64,000 nucleotides of DNA from Yimella lutea (GTDB lineage: Bacteria; Actinomycetota; Actinomycetes; Actinomycetales; Dermatophilaceae). The translations under genes were made by a program, and so were the position numbers. The notes under the pieces were generated by a model. It ran no database searches. It was given only the letters and a program-made list of their open reading frames with translations, and was not told the origin of the DNA. Where the stretch lies: contig NZ_VFMO01000001.1 in NCBI RefSeq assembly GCF_006715095.1, forward strand, positions 248,001-312,000, in the 5' to 3' direction. This document shows positions 44,410 to 52,344 of the stretch, piece after piece. Every line of letters starts with the position of its first letter. The first letter of the stretch is position 1.

Positions 44410-45570
44410 TCAGAGTTGGTTGGCGTCCTCGGCGCGGGTGCCCGTCCACTGGTCGGTGGCGGGTGTGGCCGCGTCCCCCGTGGCGGTGCCGTTGGCCTGA
44501 GCCGCGGCGAGCAGCGAGGCGTGCGTCGGCGCGTCCGGCACGTGCGCCGGCTTCATCGCCGCGAACTCCTTGCGCAGCACCGGCACGACCTCCTCGCCGA
44601 GCAGGTCGAGCTGCTCGAGCACGGTCTTGAGCGGCAGGCCGGCGTGGTCCATCAGGAACAGCTGGCGCTGGTAATCGCCGACGTACTCACGGAAACCGAG
44701 CGTCCGCTCGATGACCTCCTGCGGCGAACCGACGGTCAGCGGCGTCTCGCGGGTGAACATCTCCATCGACGGACCACCCCCGTAGACCGGGGCGTTGTCG
44801 AAGTAGGGACGGAACTCCCGCTTGGCGTCCTGGCTGTTCTTGCGAATGAACGCCTGACCACCCAGGCCGACGATCGCCTGGTCGGCGGTGCCGTGGCCGT
44901 AGTGCTCGAAGCGGCGGCGGTACAGCTGCACCATCTGCTGCGTGTGCTCCTTCGGCCAGAAGATGTGGTTGGCGAAGAACCCGTCGCCGTAGTACGCGGC
45001 CTGCTCGGCGATCTCGGGGCTGCGGATCGAGCCGTGCCAGACGAACGGTGCGATGCCGTCCATCGGACGCGGGGTGGAGGTGAAGCCCTGCAGTGGCGTG
45101 CGGTGCTTGCCCTGCCAGTTCACCGCCTCCTCGCGCCACAACTTGTGCAGCAGCGCATAGTTCTCCACCGCGAGCTCGAGTCCGTCGCGGATGTCCTTGC
45201 CGAACCACGGGTAGACCGGACCGGTGTTGCCGCGTCCGAGCATCAGGTCGATGCGTCCGTCGGCGAGGTGTTGGGCGTAGGCGTAGTCCTCCGCCAGTCG
45301 CACCGGGTCGTTCGTGGTGATGAGCGTGGTCGCGGTAGTGAGGATGATCCGCTCGGTCTGAGCGGCGAGGTGCGCCATCAGGATCGTCGGGTTGGCCGGC
45401 GCGATGAACGGCGGGTTGTGGTGCTCACCGGTGGCGAATACGTCCAGGCCGACTTGCTCGGCCTTCTTCGCGATCGCGACCGTGGCCTTGATCCGCTCAT
45501 GCTCGGTGGGCGTGCGGCCCGTCACCGGGTCGGTGGTCACGTCACCCACGGTGAAGATTCCGAACTGCAT
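44410..45570 (-). CDS. LLM-class flavin-dependent monooxygenase, CE1758 family
   Basis: 386 residues. A bacterial luciferase-like TIM barrel: MQFGIFTVGDVTTDPVTGRTP, VFATGEHHNPPF, ERIILTTATTLITTNDPVRLAEDYA and GRIDLMLGRGNTGPVYPWFG are typical of the CE1758 type, which is regularly paired with the CE1759 FMN reductase as here. It uses FMNH2 and O2; the substrate is unknown. The ATG at 45570 has GAGGAG upstream; the longer frame to 46011 is antisense to the next gene and rejected. A strong palindrome lies 30 bp before the start. Confidence 0.92.
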   Translation of the reverse strand: MQFGIFTVGDVTTDPVTGRTPTEHERIKATVAIAKKAEQVGLDVFATGEHHNPPFIAPANPTILMAHLAAQTERIILTTATTLITTNDPVRLAEDYAYAQHLADGRIDLMLGRGNTGPVYPWFGKDIRDGLELAVENYALLHKLWREEAVNWQGKHRTPLQGFTSTPRPMDGIAPFVWHGSIRSPEIAEQAAYYGDGFFANHIFWPKEHTQQMVQLYRRRFEHYGHGTADQAIVGLGGQAFIRKNSQDAKREFRPYFDNAPVYGGGPSMEMFTRETPLTVGSPQEVIERTLGFREYVGDYQRQLFLMDHAGLPLKTVLEQLDLLGEEVVPVLRKEFAAMKPAHVPDAPTHASLLAAAQANGTATGDAATPATDQWTGTRAEDANQL

Positions 45571-45599
45571 GACTGACTCCTCTGATCGACCGATGGCCA

Positions 45600-45623
45600 C
45601 GTTAGTGGACATGTCAACTAACG
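45600..45623. promoter_or_regulatory. MarR-type operator before the LLM monooxygenase gene
   Basis: CGTTAGTGGACATGTCAACTAACG is a 24-bp palindrome with one mismatched pair. Its TGACATGTCAACTA core is the same as at 27479-27493 in the yceI/marR gap. Confidence 0.7.
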
Positions 45624-45649
45624 TCCAACCGACTCTATTCCGGGCTCTT

Positions 45650-47005
45650 TCAGCCGCGGCGGTACTGCCTCGGGAGCTCCTCCAACAGCCGCAGCCACAG
45701 TTCGCTCGCGGTCGGATAACTCGGCACCGCGTGCCGCAGGACGTGGACGGGCACCCGTCCCACGATCGCGATCGTCGCCGCATGCAGGAGTTCGCCGGCA
45801 CCCGGTCCGACGAAGGTCGCGGCCCGCACCACGCGATCCTTCCGATCGACCAACAACTGGGCCTGGCCCTGGACGTGGTCACGCAGCAGCGCGGCGCCGG
45901 CGGCAGAGTTGAACGGCACCCTGACGACCTCGACCTCGTCGAGGTCCTTGCGGAGCGGTCCGACCTGGGCGATCTGCGGCTCGGTGAAGACCACCTGCGG
46001 GACCGGGACATCCGCGTGCTCCGGTTCAGCGGCGCCGGCCAGCCGGGCGCCGATCCCGCGAGCTCGGTACTTGCCCCAGTGCGTCAACGGGGCCTCGCCG
46101 CTCGCGTCGCCGACGGCGATCAGCCAGTCCGGCCAAGCGTCCGGGTCGTCGGTCAGGTCGAGCGCGTCCAGTCCGATCTCGCCGAGGCGGGGACGGCGCC
46201 CGACAGCCAGCAGGATCTCGTCGAACTCGAGTTTCTGGTCATCGACCGTCACCGTGACAGCTCCGCCGTGGACCCGCCCGAGGCCCGTGTCGCTCGCGTC
46301 CGGGCGCTCACAGGAGGTCACGTTCGCTTCGAGCCGGACGTCGACACCGCTGTCCCGCAAGCTCTTCAGCACGGTCTCGGCGGCGAAGGGCTCCTGGTTG
46401 GTGAGCAGGCTGTCACCCCGCACCAGCATCGTGACCTCGCTGCCGAGCGCGCGCATCCAGGTGGCGGCTTCGCACGCTACGACACCACCGCCGACGATGG
46501 CCAGCCGTTCGGGCACGTCCACCACGCCGGTCGCGTCCCGCGAACCCCAGGCACACACGTCCGCGTACTCCGGCGGAATGACGGGCGTACTTCCGGTGGC
46601 AACCACCACGGCCTTGCGCGCGGCGATTGTTCGCCCGTCCACCTGCACCTTCCGCTCGCCGGACAGTCGCGCAGCACCGCGCACCACGGGGACGCCGATG
46701 CCGTCGGCCCACTCCACCTGGCTCGCATCGTCGTAGTGCGAGACCCACTCGTCCCGACGTTTCAGAAGTTCCTCTACCTGCACCGAGGCGTCCGAAATGC
46801 CTTGCAGGTCAACCGAATCGTTCGCGATCTCGACCGGACGCAGCAGCGCCTTGCTCGGCATGCATGCGTAGTAGGAGCACTCACCGCCGGCGAGTTCATT
46901 CTCGATCAGCACCGCGCTCAGGTCGGAAGCCTCGGTCACGTACTGCGCCACGTTCTCCCCGACGGGTCCGGCACCGATCACGATCACGTCGTATTCATCG
47001 CTCAT
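45650..47005 (-). CDS. Class I pyridine nucleotide-disulfide oxidoreductase (NAD(P)/FAD, mercuric/lipoamide reductase-like)
   Basis: 451 residues. FAD Rossmann motif YDVIVIGAGPVGENVAQYV, redox disulfide in GGECSYYACMPSKALLRP (CxxxxC), NAD(P) motif LAIVGGGVVACEAATWM and the second FAD motif WLIAVGDASGEAPLT. The C-terminal dimer domain keeps the HAVPSYPTASELW region, with His but not the full HPE motif of lipoamide dehydrogenase. It is thus a flavin disulfide reductase of unknown substrate. It is divergent from the lipoate-ligase gene (63-bp gap), so a link to lipoyl or thiol metabolism is possible. Confidence 0.9.
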   Translation of the reverse strand: MSDEYDVIVIGAGPVGENVAQYVTEASDLSAVLIENELAGGECSYYACMPSKALLRPVEIANDSVDLQGISDASVQVEELLKRRDEWVSHYDDASQVEWADGIGVPVVRGAARLSGERKVQVDGRTIAARKAVVVATGSTPVIPPEYADVCAWGSRDATGVVDVPERLAIVGGGVVACEAATWMRALGSEVTMLVRGDSLLTNQEPFAAETVLKSLRDSGVDVRLEANVTSCERPDASDTGLGRVHGGAVTVTVDDQKLEFDEILLAVGRRPRLGEIGLDALDLTDDPDAWPDWLIAVGDASGEAPLTHWGKYRARGIGARLAGAAEPEHADVPVPQVVFTEPQIAQVGPLRKDLDEVEVVRVPFNSAAGAALLRDHVQGQAQLLVDRKDRVVRAATFVGPGAGELLHAATIAIVGRVPVHVLRHAVPSYPTASELWLRLLEELPRQYRRG

Positions 47006-47068
47006 ACATCGACGCTACGGGCAGGCAGGCGCGGGAAGGACCGGGCGGCTCGTGTTGTTCTTGACTGC

Positions 47069-48118
47069 ATGCGCGGTGAATACAAGGTTCCGGGCGGCAA
47101 ACTCGTCGCCGTCGATCTCGAGGTTCGTGACGGACGCCTGGCCGAGGTCAGTGTCTCCGGCGACTTCTTCCTTGAACCCGAGGAGGCGCTGCTCGACATC
47201 AACGCGGCCCTCAACGGCGTCTCGACGGAGGCCGGTGTCGACCAGCTGAGTTCGGCGATCCAGGGTTCGGTCGACAGAGACGTCGCGTTCATCGGGTTCT
47301 CGCCGGAGGCCGTCGGCATCGCGGTGCGCCGGGCCCTCGGCAAGGCCACCGGTTGGCACGACCACACCTTCGACGTCATGCCCGCCAAGGTGATGGACCC
47401 CGCCATGCACGTCGCACTGGACGAGGTCATCGGACGTGAGGTGGCCCGCGGCGAGCGTCCGCCCACGCTGCGCTTGTGGGACTGGGACTCTCCGCTGGTC
47501 GTCATCGGTTCGTTCCAGTCGGTAAAGAACGAGGTCGACCCGGACGGTGCGGCCAAGCACGGCATCGACGTCGTCCGACGCGTTTCCGGCGGCGGCGCGA
47601 TGTTCATGGAGCCGGGCAACTGCATCACCTACTCGCTCGTGGTGCCTGCGTCGCTGGTCGAAGGGCTGTCCTTCGAGCGGTCCTACTCCTTCCTGGACGA
47701 CTGGGTGATCGAGGCCCTGCGCGAGGTCGGCGTCAACGCGCACTTCGTCCCGCTCAACGACATCGCGAGCGACCAGGGCAAGATCGGCGGCGCCGCGCAG
47801 AAGCGGTTCGCCGACGGAGCCGTGCTGCACCACGTGACGATGAGCTACGACATCGACGCCGACAAGATGGTCGAGGTGCTGCGCATCGGCCGCGAGAAGA
47901 TGAGCGACAAGGGCCACCGTTCGGCGAACAAGCGCGTCGACCCGATGCGCTCGCAGACCGGCATGACCCGCGACGCGATCCTCGACTCGTTCCTGGCGAC
48001 CTTCGAGAAGCGTTACGCCACGACGCGATCGGACTACACGCAGGCAGAGTTGGAGGCTGCCGAACAGCTGATGGACGAGAAGTTCTCCACTCCCGAGTGG
48101 ACCCACCGCGTCCCCTGA
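47069..48118 (+). CDS. lplA: Lipoate-protein ligase A-like (with fused N-terminal accessory domain)
   Basis: 349 residues. The first ~90 residues (MRGEYKVPGGKLVAVDLEV) form the small lipoate-ligase accessory domain usually found at the C-terminus or as a separate protein. The catalytic BPL/LplA domain then has RRVSGGGAMFMEPGNCITYSLV, NDIASDQGKIGGAAQKRF (lipoyl-AMP site Lys) and the HHVTMSYDID strand. It attaches lipoate or octanoate to E2/H proteins. The start at the ATG at 47069 keeps the gap to the divergent reductase. The order accessory-then-catalytic is the archaeal/actinobacterial form. Confidence 0.88.
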   Translation: MRGEYKVPGGKLVAVDLEVRDGRLAEVSVSGDFFLEPEEALLDINAALNGVSTEAGVDQLSSAIQGSVDRDVAFIGFSPEAVGIAVRRALGKATGWHDHTFDVMPAKVMDPAMHVALDEVIGREVARGERPPTLRLWDWDSPLVVIGSFQSVKNEVDPDGAAKHGIDVVRRVSGGGAMFMEPGNCITYSLVVPASLVEGLSFERSYSFLDDWVIEALREVGVNAHFVPLNDIASDQGKIGGAAQKRFADGAVLHHVTMSYDIDADKMVEVLRIGREKMSDKGHRSANKRVDPMRSQTGMTRDAILDSFLATFEKRYATTRSDYTQAELEAAEQLMDEKFSTPEWTHRVP

Positions 48119-48172
48119 CCCGAAAGTCCGCAGGACGCGCGGATTGACCGCTGTGCAGACGGAGCGCGAGGT

Positions 48173-48298
48173 TTGTGGACGCCGTTATGGTTCGTCGCGA
48201 TCGGTATCGGCTACCTGGTCATCCGTCGCCGCCCCGGCCATCACGCACTGCGCGAGTCACACGCCGAGAAGGTCGCGCAGCGGGTCCGTCAGGGTTAG
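48173..48298 (+). pseudogene. Possible remnant of an APC-family amino acid permease (C-terminus)
   Basis: About 41 codons ending at the TAG at 48296 read WTPLWFVAIGIGYLVIRRRP then HHALRESHAEKVAQR: one final hydrophobic helix plus a charged tail, like the end of amino acid permeases. Nothing upstream encodes the other helices. It could also be a chance frame or a one-helix small protein. Confidence 0.4.
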
Positions 48299-48307
48299 GT
48301 TCGGTTC

Positions 48308-49117
48308 ATGCTCGAGGGAACCCGCGTGGTGTCGCTGGCGATCAATCTGCCCGGTCCGTTGGCCGCCGCACGGCTGGCCTCGATGGGTGCGGATGTAACG
48401 AAGGTGGAGCCCCCGTCCGGTGATCCCCTGGCCAGCATGGTGCCCGATTACTACGCCGAACTTGTTGCAGCACAACAGGTTCTGACGATCGACCTCAAGA
48501 CGGACGACGGACGTGCGCAACTGGCCGAGTTGCTCACGGACGCCGATCTGCTGCTCACCGCGCAGCGTCCTTCCGCACTCGCCCGCCTCGGTCTGGACGA
48601 CCTGGACCTACCGCAGTTGTGCCAGGTGCGGATCGTCGGGCACTCCGACGCCCCGGAGGTGGGTGGCCACGACCTGACCTACCAGGCGACGGCCGGCCTG
48701 CTGCGGCCGCCGGCGCTGCCGTCCGTGCTGGTGGCGGACGTCCTCGGCGCGGAACGCGCGGTGTCGACCGCGCTCGGTGCGCTGGTGCAGCGCTCGCTCA
48801 CCGGACACGGCGGCACCCACATGGCCGGCCTGGACGAGGCCGGTGCGTTCGCGGCCGGACCCAACCGGCACGGCATGATCGACCCGGCAAGCCCGATCTC
48901 CGGCGGCTGGGCCCGGTACAACCTCTACCGCGCGAGCGACGACGGCTGGGTAGCACTCGCCGCACTGGAACAACACTTCTGGAAACGGTTCGCGGATGCT
49001 TTCGACTGCGCCGAGGAGTACGCCGACGTCGCGTCCGTCATGGCAACGAAAACCGTTGCCGGATGGGTCGATTGGGGCAACGAACACGACGTCCCCATCG
49101 CCGCGGTGAAGCGCTAG
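48308..49117 (+). CDS. CaiB/BaiF-type (family III) CoA-transferase, short form
   Basis: 269 residues: MLEGTRVVSLAINLPGPLAAARLASMGADVTKVEPPSGDP (family N-terminus), LTIDLKTDDGRAQLAELLTDADLLL, then the shortened central part HDLTYQATAGLL and a tail WARYNLYRASDDGWVALAALEQHFWKRF. Most family members are about 380-400 residues; this one lacks a good part of the middle. The catalytic Asp of the usual GYD..vQA.sG motif is replaced by a HDLTYQA.aG form, so activity is uncertain. It is probably an alpha-methylacyl-CoA racemase/CoA transferase relative. Confidence 0.82.
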   Translation: MLEGTRVVSLAINLPGPLAAARLASMGADVTKVEPPSGDPLASMVPDYYAELVAAQQVLTIDLKTDDGRAQLAELLTDADLLLTAQRPSALARLGLDDLDLPQLCQVRIVGHSDAPEVGGHDLTYQATAGLLRPPALPSVLVADVLGAERAVSTALGALVQRSLTGHGGTHMAGLDEAGAFAAGPNRHGMIDPASPISGGWARYNLYRASDDGWVALAALEQHFWKRFADAFDCAEEYADVASVMATKTVAGWVDWGNEHDVPIAAVKR

Positions 49118-49212
49118 CTCAGGCTGCACGGAACCGAATCCCGCACCGGACCCGTCTGCTTCCCGGACCAGATGCGACGTCGCCCCGGCGACAGCAAACC
49201 AGGATGAAGACC

Positions 49213-49337
49213 ATGAAGAAGCTCACCGCCGCTGCGTGCCTGATGGCTCTCCCGCTGCTCGCCGGGAGCAACACCGGGGACGTGCCCACGACGACAAGGA
49301 GCCCCGTTCGGTCTACGACTCCGACAAGATCACCTGA
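49213..49337 (+). pseudogene. Small exported-peptide gene, probably frameshifted
   Basis: The ATG at 49213 (AGGA upstream) encodes a signal-like MKKLTAAACLMALPLLAGSN, but then the frame becomes low-complexity Thr/Ser/Arg. The next frame over gives a sensible charged end, DDKEPRSVYDSDKIT, whose TGA (49335) is placed just before a terminator. A single frameshift near 49270-49290 would join them into a peptide of about 41 residues. Function unknown. Confidence 0.35.
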
Positions 49338-49349
49338 CCGCTCACGTCG

Positions 49350-49377
49350 ACGGCTCCACCCACCCGGGTGGAGCCGT
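49350..49377 (+). terminator. Rho-independent terminator
   Basis: ACGGCTCCACCC / GGGTGGAGCCGT, 12-bp perfect stem with loop accc, followed by TCGTCTCGG. Confidence 0.85.
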
Positions 49378-49443
49378 TCGTCTCGGTCGAAATCGTCGCC
49401 GCGCTCGCCCCGTTCGTCGCCGTTCATCGACAACGATTGAGGC

Positions 49444-50397
49444 GTGACCTTCGAACCCCGCATTGCCGTCCTTGCCCCCACTCCCCTCGCCGTCGTCGAG
49501 GCCACCGCTGCTCTCACCGACGTCAAGCGCAGCGAACACGTTGATGCCGAGGGCGGCGTCCACATCCACCCGGGTGGTCAGGGACTGTGGATGGCCCGGA
49601 TGGCACGGTCGCTGGGTGCGAAGGTGACGGTCGTCGGCCCGTTCGGTGGGGAGCTGGGTCCATTGATCCAGACGATGTTGACCGATCTTGATCTCGAGGT
49701 GAAGCCGGTGCCCTACTCCGCGGGCAACGGTGGCTACATCTACGAACTGCGAAACGGCGAGCGGGAGGTGCTGACCCACATGCCACCGCCTGTGCTCACC
49801 CGTCACGAGTACGACGACCTCTACGGCATCGCCCTGGTCGAGGGCATGGACGCCGACCTCACGGTGATCACCGGGTGTGAGCCGGCCGACGTGCTGCCGG
49901 ACGAGTTCTTCCACCGGCTCGTCTCCGACATCCGTTCCTCGGGCGGACGCGTTGTCGCCGACCTCTCGGGTGGACCGGCGCTGGCCGCGATCGACGCCGG
50001 GGTCGACGTGCTGAAGATCGCCCACGACGAACTTCTCGAAGCAAAGCTCGCCGACGGCGAGAGCGCCGAGAAGATCATCGCCGGGGCCAAAAAGGTCCTC
50101 GACAAGGGCGTCGGCGCGATCGTCGTCTCGCGCGCGGAGAAGCCGGCGTTCGCGATCGACAAGGATGGCGTCCGCGAGCTCATCACCCCGGCCGTCACCA
50201 CGCACGAACACCGCGGCGCCGGTGACTCGATGACGGCCGGCATCGCCGTTGCGCTCGCCCGCGGCGAGAACCTCACCGAGGCAGCCCGATTGGGTGCAGC
50301 CGCCGGCGCTTTGAATGTCACTCGCGGCGGCCTGGGCACCGGCAACCGCGAGACCATCGAGCGCATCGCCGACCACGTCCAGATCAAGGAACGCTGA
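49444..50397 (+). CDS. PfkB-family carbohydrate kinase
   Basis: 317 residues of the ribokinase fold: IHPGGQGLWMARMARSLGAKVTVVGPFGGELGP (substrate-side Gly pair), a lid strand with GGYIYELRNG, and the C-terminal signature HRGAGDSMTAGIAVALARG with the catalytic Asp in GAGDS. It phosphorylates a sugar or sugar phosphate; the form resembles 1-phosphofructokinase/tagatose kinases, but the substrate is open. GTG start at 49444. It is directly followed by surE (1-bp gap), so coupled. Confidence 0.9.
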   Translation: MTFEPRIAVLAPTPLAVVEATAALTDVKRSEHVDAEGGVHIHPGGQGLWMARMARSLGAKVTVVGPFGGELGPLIQTMLTDLDLEVKPVPYSAGNGGYIYELRNGEREVLTHMPPPVLTRHEYDDLYGIALVEGMDADLTVITGCEPADVLPDEFFHRLVSDIRSSGGRVVADLSGGPALAAIDAGVDVLKIAHDELLEAKLADGESAEKIIAGAKKVLDKGVGAIVVSRAEKPAFAIDKDGVRELITPAVTTHEHRGAGDSMTAGIAVALARGENLTEAARLGAAAGALNVTRGGLGTGNRETIERIADHVQIKER

Positions 50398-50398
50398 C

Positions 50399-51226
50399 AT
50401 GCACGTATTGGTCACCAATGACGACGGGATCGAGTCGGCAGGTCTGGCAGCACTCGTCAAGGCGGCTCTCGGACGCGGTTACACCGTCCAGGTGGCCGCA
50501 CCGGCACACGAGTACTCGGGTGCTTCCGCGTCCCTGGCCGGTGAGGAGAAGGACGGGAAAATCGTTCTCGTCAAAGCGGATCCACCCGAAATGCCCGAAG
50601 GGGTCGACTGCATCGGCGTGAAGGCAGCGCCCGGTCTCATTGCCTTCCTCGCCTCGTACGGCGCCTTCGGTGACAAGCCCGACCTGATCATGTCCGGATG
50701 CAACCTCGGCGCCAACACCGGTCACGCGACGCTGCATTCCGGCACCGTCGGAGCGGCCCACACTGCGGTCACGCACGACATCCCCGGCCTGGCCGTGTCG
50801 GTGACCTCAGGCGAGCCGCAGAACTGGGACACCGTCCAGCGCATCACCGACATCGCGCTTGAGTGGCTGGAGAAGACCGAGTTCAACGGCCACGTGCTCA
50901 ACATCAACGTCCCCGACGTGCCGTGGTCGAAGCTGCGCGGCCTGCGCGGTGCACATTTGGCACCGTTCGGCGCCGTGCAGGCGCGCATCGACGAGCGGTT
51001 CACCGAGGGCATCGACGTCACGTACATCGCGGAGGACGCCGACGACGAGCCCGGTTCGGATCATCACCTGCTCACCCAGGGCTGGGCCACGGCCACCTGG
51101 TTGCGTGCTCCGGTCGACAACCTGGATCTCGAGGTTCCGGAGTTCACGGGCGAGGGCACCGAGGACGACGTCGAGGAGTACCGCCCCGACTCCGCGCGGG
51201 TGATGACGACCCGCGAGAGCGACTGA
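50399..51226 (+). CDS. surE: 5'/3'-nucleotidase SurE
   Basis: 275 residues. N-terminal MHVLVTNDDGIESAGLAAL with the metal-binding DD, APAHEYSGASASLAGEE (Ser-rich site), and MSGCNLGANTGHATLHSGTVGAA (Asn metal ligand). SurE removes phosphate from nucleoside monophosphates and short polyphosphate. The C-terminal extension (about 235-275, acidic, EFTGEGTEDDVEEYR) is longer than in E. coli. It is cotranscribed with the PfkB kinase, so both may act on nucleoside/sugar phosphates. Confidence 0.93.
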   Translation: MHVLVTNDDGIESAGLAALVKAALGRGYTVQVAAPAHEYSGASASLAGEEKDGKIVLVKADPPEMPEGVDCIGVKAAPGLIAFLASYGAFGDKPDLIMSGCNLGANTGHATLHSGTVGAAHTAVTHDIPGLAVSVTSGEPQNWDTVQRITDIALEWLEKTEFNGHVLNINVPDVPWSKLRGLRGAHLAPFGAVQARIDERFTEGIDVTYIAEDADDEPGSDHHLLTQGWATATWLRAPVDNLDLEVPEFTGEGTEDDVEEYRPDSARVMTTRESD

Positions 51227-51240
51227 GCCAGCACCGGCTG

Positions 51241-51296
51241 CAGTAACAACCGGAACCCTTGACTACAGGCGTAGTCAAGGGTTCCGGTTGTTACTG
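51241..51296. terminator. Very long perfect hairpin between surE and the CurA-like gene
   Basis: 26-bp perfect stem (51241-51266 with 51271-51296), loop aggc, core CTTGACTAC / GTAGTCAAG. It serves as a bidirectional terminator, but it is much longer than needed and belongs to a repeat family (see 63071-63114). Confidence 0.9.
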
Positions 51297-51316
51297 CGAC
51301 CTGTTGCCGCTGCGGT

Positions 51317-52324
51317 TCACAGGCGGACGATCATCTTGCCGGTGTTGGCCCCGGCGAGCAGGTCGATGAACGCCTGCGGGGCGTTCTCCAGTCCTTCGCG
51401 CACCGTCTCGTCCCACTGGATCGAACCGTCGGCCAGCCACGGACCGACCACCGACAGGAACTCGTCCCGCATGTCGGAGTACTTGCCCACGATGAATCCG
51501 CGCAGCGTCAGGCGCTTGCCGATCGCGAGCGCGAGATTCCTTGGTGCACAAGCGGGTTCGGTCGCGTTGTATTGCGAGATCGCACCACACATCGCCACGC
51601 GCCCGTCGACGTTGAGCGCGGAGATCGCGGCTTCGAGGTGGTCGCCACCGACGTTGTCGAAGTAGACGTCGATGCCGTCGGGCAGGGCCTTCTTCAACGA
51701 GTCGCGCACCGATCCGTCGTGGTAGTCGAAGGCGGCGTCGAACCCGAGGTCGATGAGTCGCTCCACCTTGGCTGCGGAACCGGCCGATCCGACTACGCGC
51801 GAGGCCCCGGACAGTCGGGCGATCTGCCCGACCAGTGAACCCACGGCGCCGGCGGCACCCGAGACGAATACCGCGTCCCCGGGCTGGAACTCGGCCGCCG
51901 CCATGAGTCCCGCATACGCGGTCAGGCCAGGCATGCCGAGTACCCCGAGATAGCTGCTGTCACGCAGGTCGGAGGTGTCGACGGCCGTCGCGCGCGCTGC
52001 CGGGAGGATGGCGTGCTCGCGCCAGCCGAGTCCGTGCAGCACGCTCTGCCCTTCGGCGAATTCGTCCGAACGAGAAGCGATCACGGTGCCGACCGCACCG
52101 CCGTCGAGCGGCTGGTCGATCTGGAACGGCGGCACGTAAGACTTCACATCGTTCATCCGCCCACGCATGTACGGGTCGACCGACATGACGGTGTTGCGGA
52201 CGAGGATCTCGCCGTCCTTCAGCTCGGGCAGATCCACCTCCATCAGCCGAAAGTTGTCGGGCGTCGGCGCGCCGCTCGGGCGGGACGCCAGTTGGATCTC
52301 ACGGGTTCTGGTCGGAAGGCTCAT
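51317..52324 (-). CDS. NADP-dependent oxidoreductase, MDR superfamily (CurA/leukotriene B4 dehydrogenase-like)
   Basis: 335 residues: VDPYMRGRMND, DAVFVSGAAGAVGSLVGQIARLSGASRVVGSAGS (NADPH site AAGAVGS), FDAAFDYHDGSVRDSLKKALPDGIDVYFDNVGGDHLEAAI and FIVGKYSD are typical of zinc-free alkenal/one reductases. It reduces C=C bonds of unsaturated ketones or aldehydes. The start MSLPTRTREIQLA at 52324 fits the family; the longer frame to 52348 overlaps the transporter gene. Confidence 0.93.
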   Translation of the reverse strand: MSLPTRTREIQLASRPSGAPTPDNFRLMEVDLPELKDGEILVRNTVMSVDPYMRGRMNDVKSYVPPFQIDQPLDGGAVGTVIASRSDEFAEGQSVLHGLGWREHAILPAARATAVDTSDLRDSSYLGVLGMPGLTAYAGLMAAAEFQPGDAVFVSGAAGAVGSLVGQIARLSGASRVVGSAGSAAKVERLIDLGFDAAFDYHDGSVRDSLKKALPDGIDVYFDNVGGDHLEAAISALNVDGRVAMCGAISQYNATEPACAPRNLALAIGKRLTLRGFIVGKYSDMRDEFLSVVGPWLADGSIQWDETVREGLENAPQAFIDLLAGANTGKMIVRL

Positions 52325-52344
52325 ACCCCCACCGTACGTGCCGA

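Noticed and set aside
44410..46011. 533-codon version of the LLM monooxygenase
   Set aside because: The extra N-terminus lies over the oxidoreductase gene in another frame and across the palindrome. The ATG at 45570 has a good ribosome-binding site and starts the family sequence.
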